10,394 nucleotides of DNA from Stephanodiscus triporus (Eukaryota > Bacillariophyta > Thalassiosirophyceae > Thalassiosirales > Thalassiosiraceae): contig JALLAZ010001066.1 of NCBI GenBank assembly GCA_036939755.1, positions 1 to 10,394 of the forward strand, written 5' to 3'. Under the pieces are notes generated by a model. That model was not told the DNA's origin. It made no database searches and saw only the letters and a program-made list of their open reading frames with translations. Shown here piece after piece: positions 1 through 7,658 of the stretch; position 1 is the stretch's first letter; each line of letters starts with the position of its first letter. Made by a program: the position numbers and the translations under genes.

Positions 1-3
1 ACA

Positions 4-26
4 TATGATTTTATGATTTTATGATT
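4..26. repeat. Short octamer tandem repeat
   Basis: The unit tatgattt occurs twice in full and a third time as tatgatt, giving an 8-bp period. It is AT-rich and lies about 235 bp upstream of the L28 start. It may continue left of the window. No function can be assigned; simple-sequence repeats of this size are common in non-coding DNA. Confidence 0.6.
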
Positions 27-261
27 CCAGAAACGAGCCTGTGGACACCCTCTTATGGACTATTAATTCATATGAAAACTGAATTCATAGTGTGGGTGGT
101 AGAATATCCGATATCTAGCTATGTAGGAACTCTGATCCTTTTCGGTAAACGAAGGGTCTGTCCTCACTTCACTGACGCACTTAAAGGGGTTTCGCTCCCG
201 CGCAAGCCACAGAACAATCAGCGAGCGACCACACCACAACCGACAACCCACCCGACCCATC
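27..261 (+). promoter_or_regulatory. 5' flank of the plastid L28 gene
   Basis: This is the only sequence in the window that can hold the promoter and 5' UTR of the L28 gene. I see no convincing TATA box or other named element. The last 80 bases change to a purine-poor, C- and A-rich composition (cacaccacaaccgacaaccc and similar just before the ATG), which fits a 5' UTR. The assignment rests on position and composition only. An open frame crosses the region in another phase, but it is a shadow. Confidence 0.35.
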
Positions 262-642
262 ATGAGATACGCAATCGCCCTCCTCCTGGCCCTGGTAGTC
301 GCCACGGCCAGCGCCTTCACCGGCACGCCCCTCATTCTCCACCGCGCCTCCCCCGCCGCGACATCGTCCGCGGCGGCCCGTCGCTCGACCCTGGTCATGC
401 GGGAACGCGCGTGCGACCTCCTCGGGAAGACCGCGAACCGCAAGGCTCGCGTCATCACCTTCTCGAACAAGCACATCCACAAGGTCCAGCAGGTGAACCT
501 GCAGTGGAAGCGATTCTTCTCGGACGATCTAGGTCGTCAGGTGCGCCTGAGATTGAGCACGAAGGGGATCAAGACCGTCATCAAGTACGGTTCGATCGAC
601 GCCGCCGCGAAGAAGTTTGGGGTGAATTTGGCAAAGTACTGA
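262..642 (+). CDS. RPL28: Plastid 50S ribosomal protein bL28, nuclear-encoded
   Basis: A 126-aa protein of the bL28 family, a component of the large subunit of bacterial-type ribosomes. Residues 1-18 are a signal peptide with a strongly hydrophobic core (LLLALVV) ending in ATASA|F. The phenylalanine at position 19 is the ASA-F/AxAF cleavage motif known for proteins entering secondary red-lineage plastids. Residues 19-47 are rich in Ser, Ala, Arg and Pro, like a transit peptide. The L28 core spans about 49-126: it opens with RACDLLGKTANRKA, continues with SNKHIHKVQQVNLQWKRFF, and ends with the LRLSTKGIKTV segment followed by GVNLAKY. Core length is normal for bacterial or plastid L28. The start has A at -3 (catcATG) and leaves a complete signal peptide. 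The gene is intronless and converges with the phospholipase C gene. The product should act in plastid translation. A mitochondrial L28 is the alternative, but the bipartite leader argues against it. Confidence 0.9.
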   Translation: MRYAIALLLALVVATASAFTGTPLILHRASPAATSSAAARRSTLVMRERACDLLGKTANRKARVITFSNKHIHKVQQVNLQWKRFFSDDLGRQVRLRLSTKGIKTVIKYGSIDAAAKKFGVNLAKY

Positions 643-1150
643 AAGAAAAATAAACGGGAAGGAGGGGGGGGAATGGAAAATTTTGGGCGGATGGAAGTTA
701 TGGTCCTGATAGGGGGATACGAATATCTAGATTTTTTTACACTTATTAAATCGTTAGAAATTTGATTGAATAGAAAAATGAACATTGCGCGTTCTTGTTA
801 ATTCTGTTCATTGTCTCTTTTGAACAATTATTCCACAGGGTTGGTTGGATGGGCTACAGACTTGATAGTTGGGACTTGGCGACCATACTCTAAGAATGTG
901 GGGAGGGGCGTCATCTGGGAGTAAGTAAAACAAGCTGGGCAATTGTTTTATTTGTGAGTGACAAGCTCAGGTGCGAGTCGAGCCTCGAGCCAGTCGCAGT
1001 GATGGTTACATGTTACAAAACATGAAAACTTGGCCATTGAAGCATAATTGGATAAGGATGCGACGATAGACACAAAGAGCAGCATAATGCTTCCATAAAA
1101 GAACATGAACGGTACCAATCAATGTAGAGCATTTCGAGTTCCTCATTAAA
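643..1150. other. Intergenic region between converging genes
   Basis: About 508 bp hold the 3' UTRs of L28 (plus strand) and the phospholipase C gene (minus strand). An AATAAA string at 649-654 lies only 7 bases after the L28 stop, which is close for a working polyadenylation signal. The rest is moderately AT-rich, with a run of T around 731-737. I see no open frame with protein-like content, no RNA gene and no repeat. The short minus-strand frame over 537-785 is antisense to the L28 end and not supported. Confidence 0.6.
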
Positions 1151-4100
1151 TTAAATTTCTGCCTGGCTGTGCTCAAACTTTACCAGAACGAGAAGCGACG
1201 CAAATGCGAAGGCACCACTTCTGGTCATGTTCTCGTCAAACAGTTGCACACTTCTTATGCCCTGTCTCATACAGGATATGGGCACACTTGCGCTGGCAAT
1301 GATCTCGTCATCTTTTGAAAGAGAGTTTTTATTCCACACTGAGAACTGCATCACTGCAACACTCATGTTCTTCACATCAAAATGAAAAGAGTCCAAGTTC
1401 CATATGGGAGAGAATCCATTGTTCAGAAGAACATTGGTGTTTTGACTCGAGTTAACTTCCCGCCCCTCATGACAGTCAAAAAGAGATATCCTCACGTAGG
1501 GGTCTATGCATTCTCCGAAAGAAAGACCCTTGGGTTTTGGTAGGCATGAACCGCTGAGAATTTTTATCTCAAGATGCGTTGTGCGGGGTTCGTTTTCTTC
1601 CTTCATCATTAAAATAGACGGCTTCAACACATATCCAACTCCCCCATTTTCCCTGAAGCGGCCATCATTAACGCGAAGACCATCATCAGGAGTTTGAATA
1701 TTGAGTGCTGCCATTTGGCAGCCCACAGACCATGCCAGTATTGGACTGTAATTGCTGGAGTCTATGCGAGAGCCAGATGGAAATGTGCGAGAGATGTGGG
1801 ATTGGTTGTATAGTATCCACTTGTGAGATTGGCTTCGTTTGCACAATGTCATCACTCTGGATTCGCTAAAAGAATGCATGTGATGTGTTAAAGCATTTTT
1901 GCTTTTATCCCAGGTCTCGAATTTCGTTCCGTGGAAGAAGGTCAATCGTGCCAATTCTGGTGCAGTCCCAACCCTTACCGAATTTGTTGTTTTCCCCTAT
2001 TATGTCACCGAAGAGGGGAAAATTGAGCTACATCAATCGTGAATGTAAGAATAATGCTTGTTTTGTTGGCTACTCACTGTCACGGTTGTTTTCTCCGACC
2101 AAATTGATTGAAGCTCTGTCAAATCGTCATCAGCTTCATCACTATCTGTATCGTAGTCATCAGTCGCTCCCACTGGTCTCCTCCCTTTCAGCACTACCTT
2201 ACCACGAAGTCTATTATTGGGCGTGCGGTCGACGATAAGACATTGAAAATAAAGGTAATTTATATCGATGAATGATTCCATAAGACGGGAGCAATAAACT
2301 TACTGAAGAGGGGAGGGGAGTGGTCCTTTTAGTGATTTCTCATCCGGTATGTACAACTTATCACCTAGTATCGATTTCAGCTGTGTAGCCATAACCTGCT
2401 GGTAGGGGACGCTGCAGTGATTCTCCAATGAAAGAATCAAGGGGTAAGTTTTGGGGTGGAGTCTCAAAAATACTTGAAGGGTTTTGATGACTGCGACATG
2501 TCATGTTAGCAAAAAGGTTCGGCGAGAAATATTGGGCTGATAACTCCTAGACACATCTGGTCAGTACTCACTGTCCTCGAATAATATCTTCGACGTCATA
2601 GTATGACCATGGTACACTACCGGGATGGGACTGCCGGTAAGCTCGTCTTTACCTCCGTCCCAAATGTCAAGCTCTATGCACCTAACACCCCGGTACAATG
2701 CCTTCGAATACATCTCCACGCTAGAAAGTCCAGTCAGCTGGTGACCAGTCAAGTACGTGTTATGAGATGAGTTGATCCAATATTCGGACAGCGGCTTTGT
2801 CATGTCGCTCTTGTTGAATCTCTCTCTATCTGGGTTAAAAATATCGTTTCCGTGACTCAGCTATGATCAATTGTCCGCGTAAAGCACCAATCGAATAGTG
2901 AATGAGAAACGATGACACAGCGGTACATCGTAGAAAATCACGTCAAGATGCAAACCTACCAAATACGCCTCGAATTGTTCGAGGCTGATATAATTCGGCT
3001 GCGTAATGTGATTGGCGACGTCCGCCAGCTCCAAATCGTGCAATCTAGAGAATATCTCCATCACGTCTTTCAACGTTCGATCCTCCTCGCCCTGAACCGT
3101 CTGCAGGAAACGCGTCAGGAACGATTCGGCCGACACCTTCTTCCTGACCTTGTTGTTGTTCATGAACTGTCCGAATATTTCGAAGAAGTGCTCATTCACT
3201 GGCTTAACCTGCCAGGTGTCCCTCTTCGTCTTGTGCAGAAGCGTGACGCACTGATCGAATGTGAGGCCAGCCCTTTTTTGCTCCTTCGACAGTCCCAGCG
3301 TTCTTGCGAATTTCTGATACAGGGCGCTAGGATTCTTCTCCTTCACCTGGAAGTTTATCCTATTCAGGAGCTCCCCCATCTCCTTTTCGCTGATCGTGTT
3401 AGAGTTATCCTGACGAAGTTCGGGAGGGAAGCAAATCGTGAATTTCATCTTCTGGGGGAATCGTCGTCGATGACACGGCCGAATACGACAAAAAGAAAAA
3501 AGGCAGTCTTCGCTCACCCGATCGATGTCGTTCCAGATGTACCGCAATAGCAGGACCTCGTTCCCGACCTTGACCTTCGCCCTACCGTATTCAGCGACGA
3601 GACTGGTGAGCACGTAAAGGATCATTTCCCTGTCCCCACCGACGTCCACCATCAAATCGAGGGTCTTGGCTCCCCTGAATATGAGCGAGAGCGATCGTTT
3701 TTCGTCGAGTAGGGAGATTTTCTCCTTCTTCTCCCGTTGTCTGGCGATGCGACGACACGACGACGACGATTAACGACGACCAAAGGCGCCGAAAGCGGGA
3801 ATGAACGCGATATGAGCGGATGCGTCGCGATGACGGTTTGTGATCGAATGAGAAGAGGCAATGGCTCGCATCCCCGTCGATACACGCGTCATAAAAAAAT
3901 AACATAAAAAGAACCAAAAAAGAAGAAACGGCCCCCACTCACCGCGCCTTCTCGAACAGCAGAGTATTCTGACCGCTCTGTATCCGATCGATGGACCCGA
4001 TGTCCAGCGACGTGTCGGGGTTGAAGGAGAAATTCGTCTCGCCGTCCATCGAACCCATCGTGCCTATGCTGCCGCCCCCCACGCTCCCCTGGCTGGTGTT

Positions 4101-4550
4101 GCCGCTCCGTCCCCTGCTCAATATGCCCGGTCGCTTCAGGCTGCCGCCGACGATGCCACTGCCGGAGATGCTGCCGCCGACGCTGCCGCTCCGTTCCGCC
4201 GAACCTGGCCTGATAGAAGACGACTGCGCCGCCGCCGCGCGGGGAAGGACCGAGATCACGAACTTGTCGTTGGATATCGCGAGCGTCGCCGGTTCTAATT
4301 TGCCCTTGGCGTTGACCTTGAAGACGCTAATTCCGCGGAAGAGCGATTCGGGGACGGACACGTGCTCGAGGGCGGACTTGAAATTGCTCCGATGATTCTT
4401 GTTGGGATGCTGCCGCTGCCACTGCTGCTGCTGCGAAGACGACGACTGCGACTGCTGACCCCCCCCCTCGCGATGATCCTGGGAGTGGGCGGAGGAGGAG
4501 GACGATTTGAACCCGCTGTTCCATATGCGCGGCATGGTCGAGCCGAACAT
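1151..4550 (-). CDS. Phosphoinositide-specific phospholipase C, seven exons
   Basis: Hydrolyses PIP2 to IP3 and diacylglycerol at membranes. Exons, in minus-strand order: 4550-3943, 3740-3518, 3451-2956 (or -2960), 2829-2572 (or 2821-2572), 2490-2304, 2210-2078, 1996-1151. Phases join without a stop to give about 916 aa. A split PH domain covers about 67-277, interrupted by a Ser/Gly-rich insert at 105-175. A helical EF-hand-like region (278-440) lacks a DxDxD calcium loop. The X domain (about 447-590) has SSHNTYLTG (H465), CIELDIWDG (E495, D497), YHGHT (H516) and SLENHCS (E551), matching the rat PLC-delta1 catalytic set H311, E341, D343, H356, E390. A short acidic linker (608-620) precedes the Y domain (about 648-762; [39 protein letters not shown]). 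A C2 domain (about 775-910) has the NNGFSPIW motif. The first usable ATG is at 4550; upstream in this frame there is only a GTG, then a TAA at 4658. This order is the PLC-delta layout; plants usually lack the PH domain. Confidence 0.92.
2830..2955 (-). other. Intron 3 of the phospholipase C gene, junction uncertain
   Basis: The intron lies between the EF-hand-like region and the X domain. The clear acceptor AACCCAG|ATAGAG requires a phase-1 donor; the nearest is GTAG|GTTTGC, giving [14 protein letters not shown] better donor, TTG|GTAGGT (exon end at 2960), is phase 0 and would need the weaker acceptor GAGAG|AGATT (exon start at 2821), giving YL-RFNKSDM. The options differ by four residues and both keep the frame. 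Donors further downstream are also possible. Confidence 0.55.
3741..3942 (-). other. Intron 1 of the phospholipase C gene
   Basis: At 202 bp this is the longest intron in the window. The donor is GCG|GTGAGT and the acceptor CGCCAG|ACAAC. It falls inside the PH domain and joins codon phase 2, so that the arginine after FEKA is split. Removing it joins FEKAR to [11 protein letters not shown] and then to RGAKTLDLM, the end of a PH domain. The intron has a T-rich stretch near the donor and a TCG-rich stretch near the acceptor, but I see no snoRNA boxes. Confidence 0.85.
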
Positions 4551-4933
4551 TGCGTGGGGGGGGGGGGTGGGGGGGGGGGGGGGGGGAGCTTCTTTGAGAG
4601 AGAGATGATGAATGGCCTCAGACACCCACCTACGACGACATGGGTTCGTTACGATTTACGATACAGAGAGCAATCGAGGGACGAAAGGATCGACAATGCT
4701 ATTACTTGAGAGGTTAGGTGAATTACTGCGGACGCGTGTCTGTGATGCGTTGTGTCTCTGTCATAGCGACTACGATACTCTACTATTTACCGCACAAAAG
4801 AGAGAGGCAACGGTCAAATAAACCAACGACCATCCCCCCCCCCGCCGCCCGCGCCCCCCAATCCAAAACAGCTTAATATTTTATGTTGTTGAGACGGCGA
4901 CAACTAATATCGCAACGAACGACGAGGGCGACA
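4551..4933. promoter_or_regulatory. Shared 5' region of two divergent genes
   Basis: These 383 bp separate the phospholipase C start (minus strand) from the preferred sulfotransferase start (plus strand) and must hold both promoters and 5' UTRs. On one side is the G12-T-G18 tract (4556-4586). On the other is a C-rich stretch (4834-4859, with a ten-C run at 4834-4843). An AT-rich patch, aatattttatg, sits at 4876-4886 just upstream of the sulfotransferase start. I cannot point to a TATA box or initiator with confidence. A bidirectional promoter is an inference from spacing. Confidence 0.45.
4556..4586 (+). repeat. G12-T-G18 homopolymer tract
   Basis: Twelve G residues (4556-4567), one T, then eighteen G residues (4569-4586). 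It lies 6 bases upstream of the phospholipase C ATG, so on the coding strand it is a poly-C tract in the 5' UTR. The G strand could form a quadruplex. Homopolymers of this length are prone to slippage and to sequencing error, so the exact length should be treated as approximate. It does not affect the reading frame if translation starts at 4550. Confidence 0.9.
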
Positions 4934-7492
4934 ATGTCGACCACCGCCCCCGAGAAAACAGCAGCGACGGTCGACGAACGACGTCAAAGAATGGCCATCG
5001 TCGCCGCCGCCGCCGCCACCCGCGACGTCAACGTGGACGACGATTACGACGAGGAGGGACTGGGACTGCTGGCGAACGACGACGACCGTCGCGACGACGA
5101 CGGCAACGTCGTCCCCCCCGCCTCCCGATATCGTCGTCGTCGTCGTCGTCGAGACGAAGGATGTGAAGACGGGGATGAGGACGATCGCGACGACTCGTCG
5201 GATGCGTCGTCGTCGTCGTCGGACCGACGTCGGGAGGAGGAGGAGGAGGAGGAGGAGGACTACGACGACGACGACATCGTTCCCTCCGCCTCCTACTCGT
5301 CGTCGTTCCTACTCGTCAGGATGAGGGCCAATCCGCGACTGTCGATCGTCACGCTCATGTCCGTCGTCGCGACCTTCGCCTGCGCGATGCTGACTACGGA
5401 CGAACCTCGGGGCGGATCGTTCCTCGCGACGTTCCTCTCGTCATTTCCCATCTCTCGTCGCGGCGACTACTATCGCGATTGCGGCGTCGTCGTCGTCGGC
5501 CGGGGGGAAGGCCGCGACGATCGTCGTCGTGCGTCGTTCCCGTCGTTCCCGGCGAAGGCGCTCCTCGGGATAGTCGGGCGGGGGGATAAACGAGGGGGAA
5601 GGCCGGGCAGTACGAGTACGTCGTCATCGTCGTCGTCGTCGTCGACGGCGGAGGGCAAGCGCGGGGAGGGACGGCGGCGTCCTCCTCCTCCTTACGATCC
5701 GGAATCGGACTTTCGATACGAGAGCGGGCGCGGGGGGGAGATGCGGATACTCAAGTACTGGGAGGAGGTCGCGGATGCGATCGAGAGGGATCGTCGGGAC
5801 GAATATGACAAGGACGACGACGTGGGCGAGATTACTACCACCACCTCCTCCCCCGATGACGACGAAGACGACAACGACGACGACGACGAAGGCGTGTGGA
5901 CGAACATCGCATCCTGGGGGCCGTGCTATCCCCGAGCGCTGCCGCCGGACCACGAGCAAGGCCGCGGCCAGCAGCAGCATCGCGGCCCGTTACGGGATGG
6001 GGTGGGGGGCAGGGGGACGAGCGAGTCCGTCGTGCCGCCGCACGGTAGCGGGAACGACGAGGACTACTGGTCTCGCATCGTGCAGTCCAACTCGGGACGG
6101 TTCGAGGACGACGACGGTGGTGGGATAGTTTACCCGACCGTACACAAGCCACCGCCGTCCTCCCGTTGCGTAGGAGGCGGGGCCTCCTCCTCGTCGTACG
6201 GGGGGGAGGACCTAGTCGGGCTGTGCCGTCCCGGCTTCCTCATCATCGGACAGGGCAAGTGCGGAACGTCCTCGCTCTACCACTATCTCACCGGGCACCC
6301 GCGCGTGTTGCCCGCGAGGCAGAAGCAGATCGACTACTTTCGCGATCGACAGCGCGTGACACATCCGTTATCGTGGTACTACAGCAACTTCCCTAGCATC
6401 GAATCCTTCTTAGGCAGGGGCGCGCTGATGACGGGCGAGGCCAGTCCGGGGTATATGCCGTACCCGTCCGTGGTCGAGGCCGTGGTAAGGCGATTGTCGT
6501 CTTCCGATCGGAGGCAGGGGGGGGTGGCGGCCGTAGACGATCGAGACGATCGAGCGCGTTCGCTGCCCAAGATAATCGCCATCGTGCGCGACCCCGTCGA
6601 TCGCGCCAGGTCGTCGTACCGGTACAACTACGTCCTGCCGGCGCTGAAGAGGCTCAGGACCGGGAAGGGCGTCACCGTCTCCGGCGAAAGCATCCCGTCG
6701 AGAATGACCGACGAGTACTACGGGGCGCACCACCTGTTCTCGTTCGAGGAATTGGCATACGCCGAATTGTCCGTGCTAAGAGAATGCCTGCAATCTGGGG
6801 GAAGGGGGGAGCGCTGGACGTACGACGAGCTTGGCTCGGTGTCGGGCATGTTCTTCTACGAATCGCTCCAGAGGCGGAACAGAGGCAACGAACATTCGCG
6901 GGACGATCCGCCCCTTGTTTTCCTGGACGGAGCGTGCTACGCAGATTCGAAGCACTATCTGGTGCCACGCGTGCAATGGAAGGAACTCGCAGCGGAGCAT
7001 CCGAATAAAACGCTAACCCTGCCGAACTTACAGCTGATACAGAGCATCGTTGGTCGCGGGGTCTACGCCCTCCCGCTCGAGTGGTGGTACGAGGTCTTTT
7101 CCAACGCCACCGCCGCCAACAGGGAGGAGGGAATCCACGTTGTTTGCACGGAAGACTTGGCGAACGACCCCCAGAAGGCAATGGCCGACGTCACGAGTTT
7201 CCTCGGACTGCCATATTTCGACTTCACAAACGTCACTGGGGTCGGGCGGTACAATGTCGATGGCAATGCGGGCTATGACGCCATAACAAAATACGACGAC
7301 GAGGACATCGGCGCCGACGTCGCGCTGGAGGAGCATCCGTCGTCGCATCAAGGGACATTGCCCGCAAACAAGTATGCCTTCGATACGCTGCTGGCCATCT
7401 CCGACGCTTTGATGCACGATCTGGTCCATTTCTATCGACCCTACAATGAGCGCTTGTTTCATCTGATAGGGAAGCGATGCCCCTGGGATTGA
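4934..7492 (+). CDS. Type II membrane sulfotransferase, heparan-sulfate-enzyme-like
   Basis: An 852-aa PAPS-dependent sulfotransferase, probably modifying glycans in the Golgi lumen. Residues 1-129 form a charged tail with runs of Arg, Ser, Glu and Asp. A single hydrophobic segment (about 136-154, LSIVTLMSVVATFACAML) would anchor it as a type II protein. Residues 155-430 are a low-complexity stem. The catalytic domain starts at 434: FLIIGQGKCGTSSLYHYL is the 5'-phosphosulfate loop with K442. It is followed by RQKQIDYF and GEASPGYMP, comparable to the KxxxFF and GEKSPxYF motifs of heparan sulfate 3-O-sulfotransferases, and by IIAIVRDPVDRARSSY (546-561), the 3'-phosphate site with R552 and S560. 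The end, FYRPYNERLFHLIG then CPWD, matches the family's C-terminus. The start at 4934 (acaATG) has A at -3; an in-frame ATG at 4883 has T at -3 and would add 17 residues. No intron is needed. The acceptor sugar cannot be read from the sequence. Confidence 0.85.
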   Translation: MSTTAPEKTAATVDERRQRMAIVAAAAATRDVNVDDDYDEEGLGLLANDDDRRDDDGNVVPPASRYRRRRRRRDEGCEDGDEDDRDDSSDASSSSSDRRREEEEEEEEDYDDDDIVPSASYSSSFLLVRMRANPRLSIVTLMSVVATFACAMLTTDEPRGGSFLATFLSSFPISRRGDYYRDCGVVVVGRGEGRDDRRRASFPSFPAKALLGIVGRGDKRGGRPGSTSTSSSSSSSSTAEGKRGEGRRRPPPPYDPESDFRYESGRGGEMRILKYWEEVADAIERDRRDEYDKDDDVGEITTTTSSPDDDEDDNDDDDEGVWTNIASWGPCYPRALPPDHEQGRGQQQHRGPLRDGVGGRGTSESVVPPHGSGNDEDYWSRIVQSNSGRFEDDDGGGIVYPTVHKPPPSSRCVGGGASSSSYGGEDLVGLCRPGFLIIGQGKCGTSSLYHYLTGHPRVLPARQKQIDYFRDRQRVTHPLSWYYSNFPSIESFLGRGALMTGEASPGYMPYPSVVEAVVRRLSSSDRRQGGVAAVDDRDDRARSLPKIIAIVRDPVDRARSSYRYNYVLPALKRLRTGKGVTVSGESIPSRMTDEYYGAHHLFSFEELAYAELSVLRECLQSGGRGERWTYDELGSVSGMFFYESLQRRNRGNEHSRDDPPLVFLDGACYADSKHYLVPRVQWKELAAEHPNKTLTLPNLQLIQSIVGRGVYALPLEWWYEVFSNATAANREEGIHVVCTEDLANDPQKAMADVTSFLGLPYFDFTNVTGVGRYNVDGNAGYDAITKYDDEDIGADVALEEHPSSHQGTLPANKYAFDTLLAISDALMHDLVHFYRPYNERLFHLIGKRCPWD
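5131..5259 (+). repeat. Coding trinucleotide repeats in the sulfotransferase tail
   Basis: Three runs lie close together: seven TCG units at 5131-5151, read as an arginine run; a GTC/TCG run at about 5205-5221, read as serines; and nine GGA units at 5233-5259, read in the GAG phase as eight glutamates. They encode the cytosolic side of the membrane anchor. Length variation between alleles is likely because insertions of whole units keep the frame. Confidence 0.85.
5621..5890 (+). repeat. Ser-run and Asp-run repeats in the sulfotransferase stem
   Basis: A TCG-type run at 5621-5644 encodes serines, and a GAC/GAT-type run at 5855-5890 encodes a stretch of twelve acidic or Asn residues (DDDEDDNDDDDE). 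Both are in the region between the membrane segment and the catalytic domain, predicted to be lumenal. Similar triplets recur through the first third of the gene, so this is gene-wide codon-level low complexity and not an inserted element. Confidence 0.8.
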
Positions 7493-7658
7493 TCGCGGCG
7501 ATCAAATCCATCCCTATACGGGCTCTTACTTCAAATTTTGGAGGTCAAACAGCGAGTTGGATCGTATCAACGATGTGTTGAGCAATCTCCTATCATCCGA
7601 GCACGTCAGTGATGAAGAAAAGAGCCGCTACTGTTTTCTTCCGACCACTGGAAAGTGA
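7469..7658 (+). other. Open frame following the sulfotransferase stop, status unknown
   Basis: In the frame one base ahead of the sulfotransferase, codons are open from 7469 to a TGA at 7656-7658. They overlap the end of the gene and run 164 bases past its stop. The predicted peptide includes HPYTGSYFKFWRS and DRINDVLSNLLSSEHVSDEE, which looks more protein-like than the AT-rich flank. It has no ATG in frame, so it could be coding only through a frameshift, an indel or splicing. At 7654|7655 it contains AA|GTGAGC, the same donor hexamer used by two genes here. The family's conserved C-terminus already ends at CPWD, so this may be just 3' UTR. Confidence 0.25.

Noticed and set aside
21..653. 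A 210-codon plus-strand frame across the L28 locus.
   Set aside because: It overlaps L28 in another phase, its peptide is Pro/Arg-rich filler with no domain, and the L28 frame explains the conserved sequence.
649..654. AATAAA as the L28 polyadenylation signal.
   Set aside because: It starts only 7 bases after the stop codon, and use of this hexamer is not established for the presumed lineage, so it was not listed as a terminator.
1151..1954. The last phospholipase C exon read as a separate minus-strand gene.
   Set aside because: It would start at TTG inside the Y domain. Splicing from 2078 to 1996 in phase 0 joins it to the X-domain exons.
4551..4625. N-terminal extension of the phospholipase C with a polyproline run.
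   Set aside because: The only start in this extension is GTG at 4625; no ATG lies between the upstream TAA (4658) and 4550. The proline run is the poly-C tract read in frame.
4883..4933. Upstream in-frame ATG for the sulfotransferase.
   Set aside because: It has T at -3 and adds 17 basic residues with no family match; the ATG at 4934 has A at -3 and the acaATG context shared with the kinase gene. It cannot be excluded.
5394..6152. Several minus-strand open frames opposite the sulfotransferase.
   Set aside because: They arise from the GC-rich, triplet-repeat coding sequence; their peptides are Arg/Ser/Val runs with no domain, and the plus strand has clear sulfotransferase motifs.
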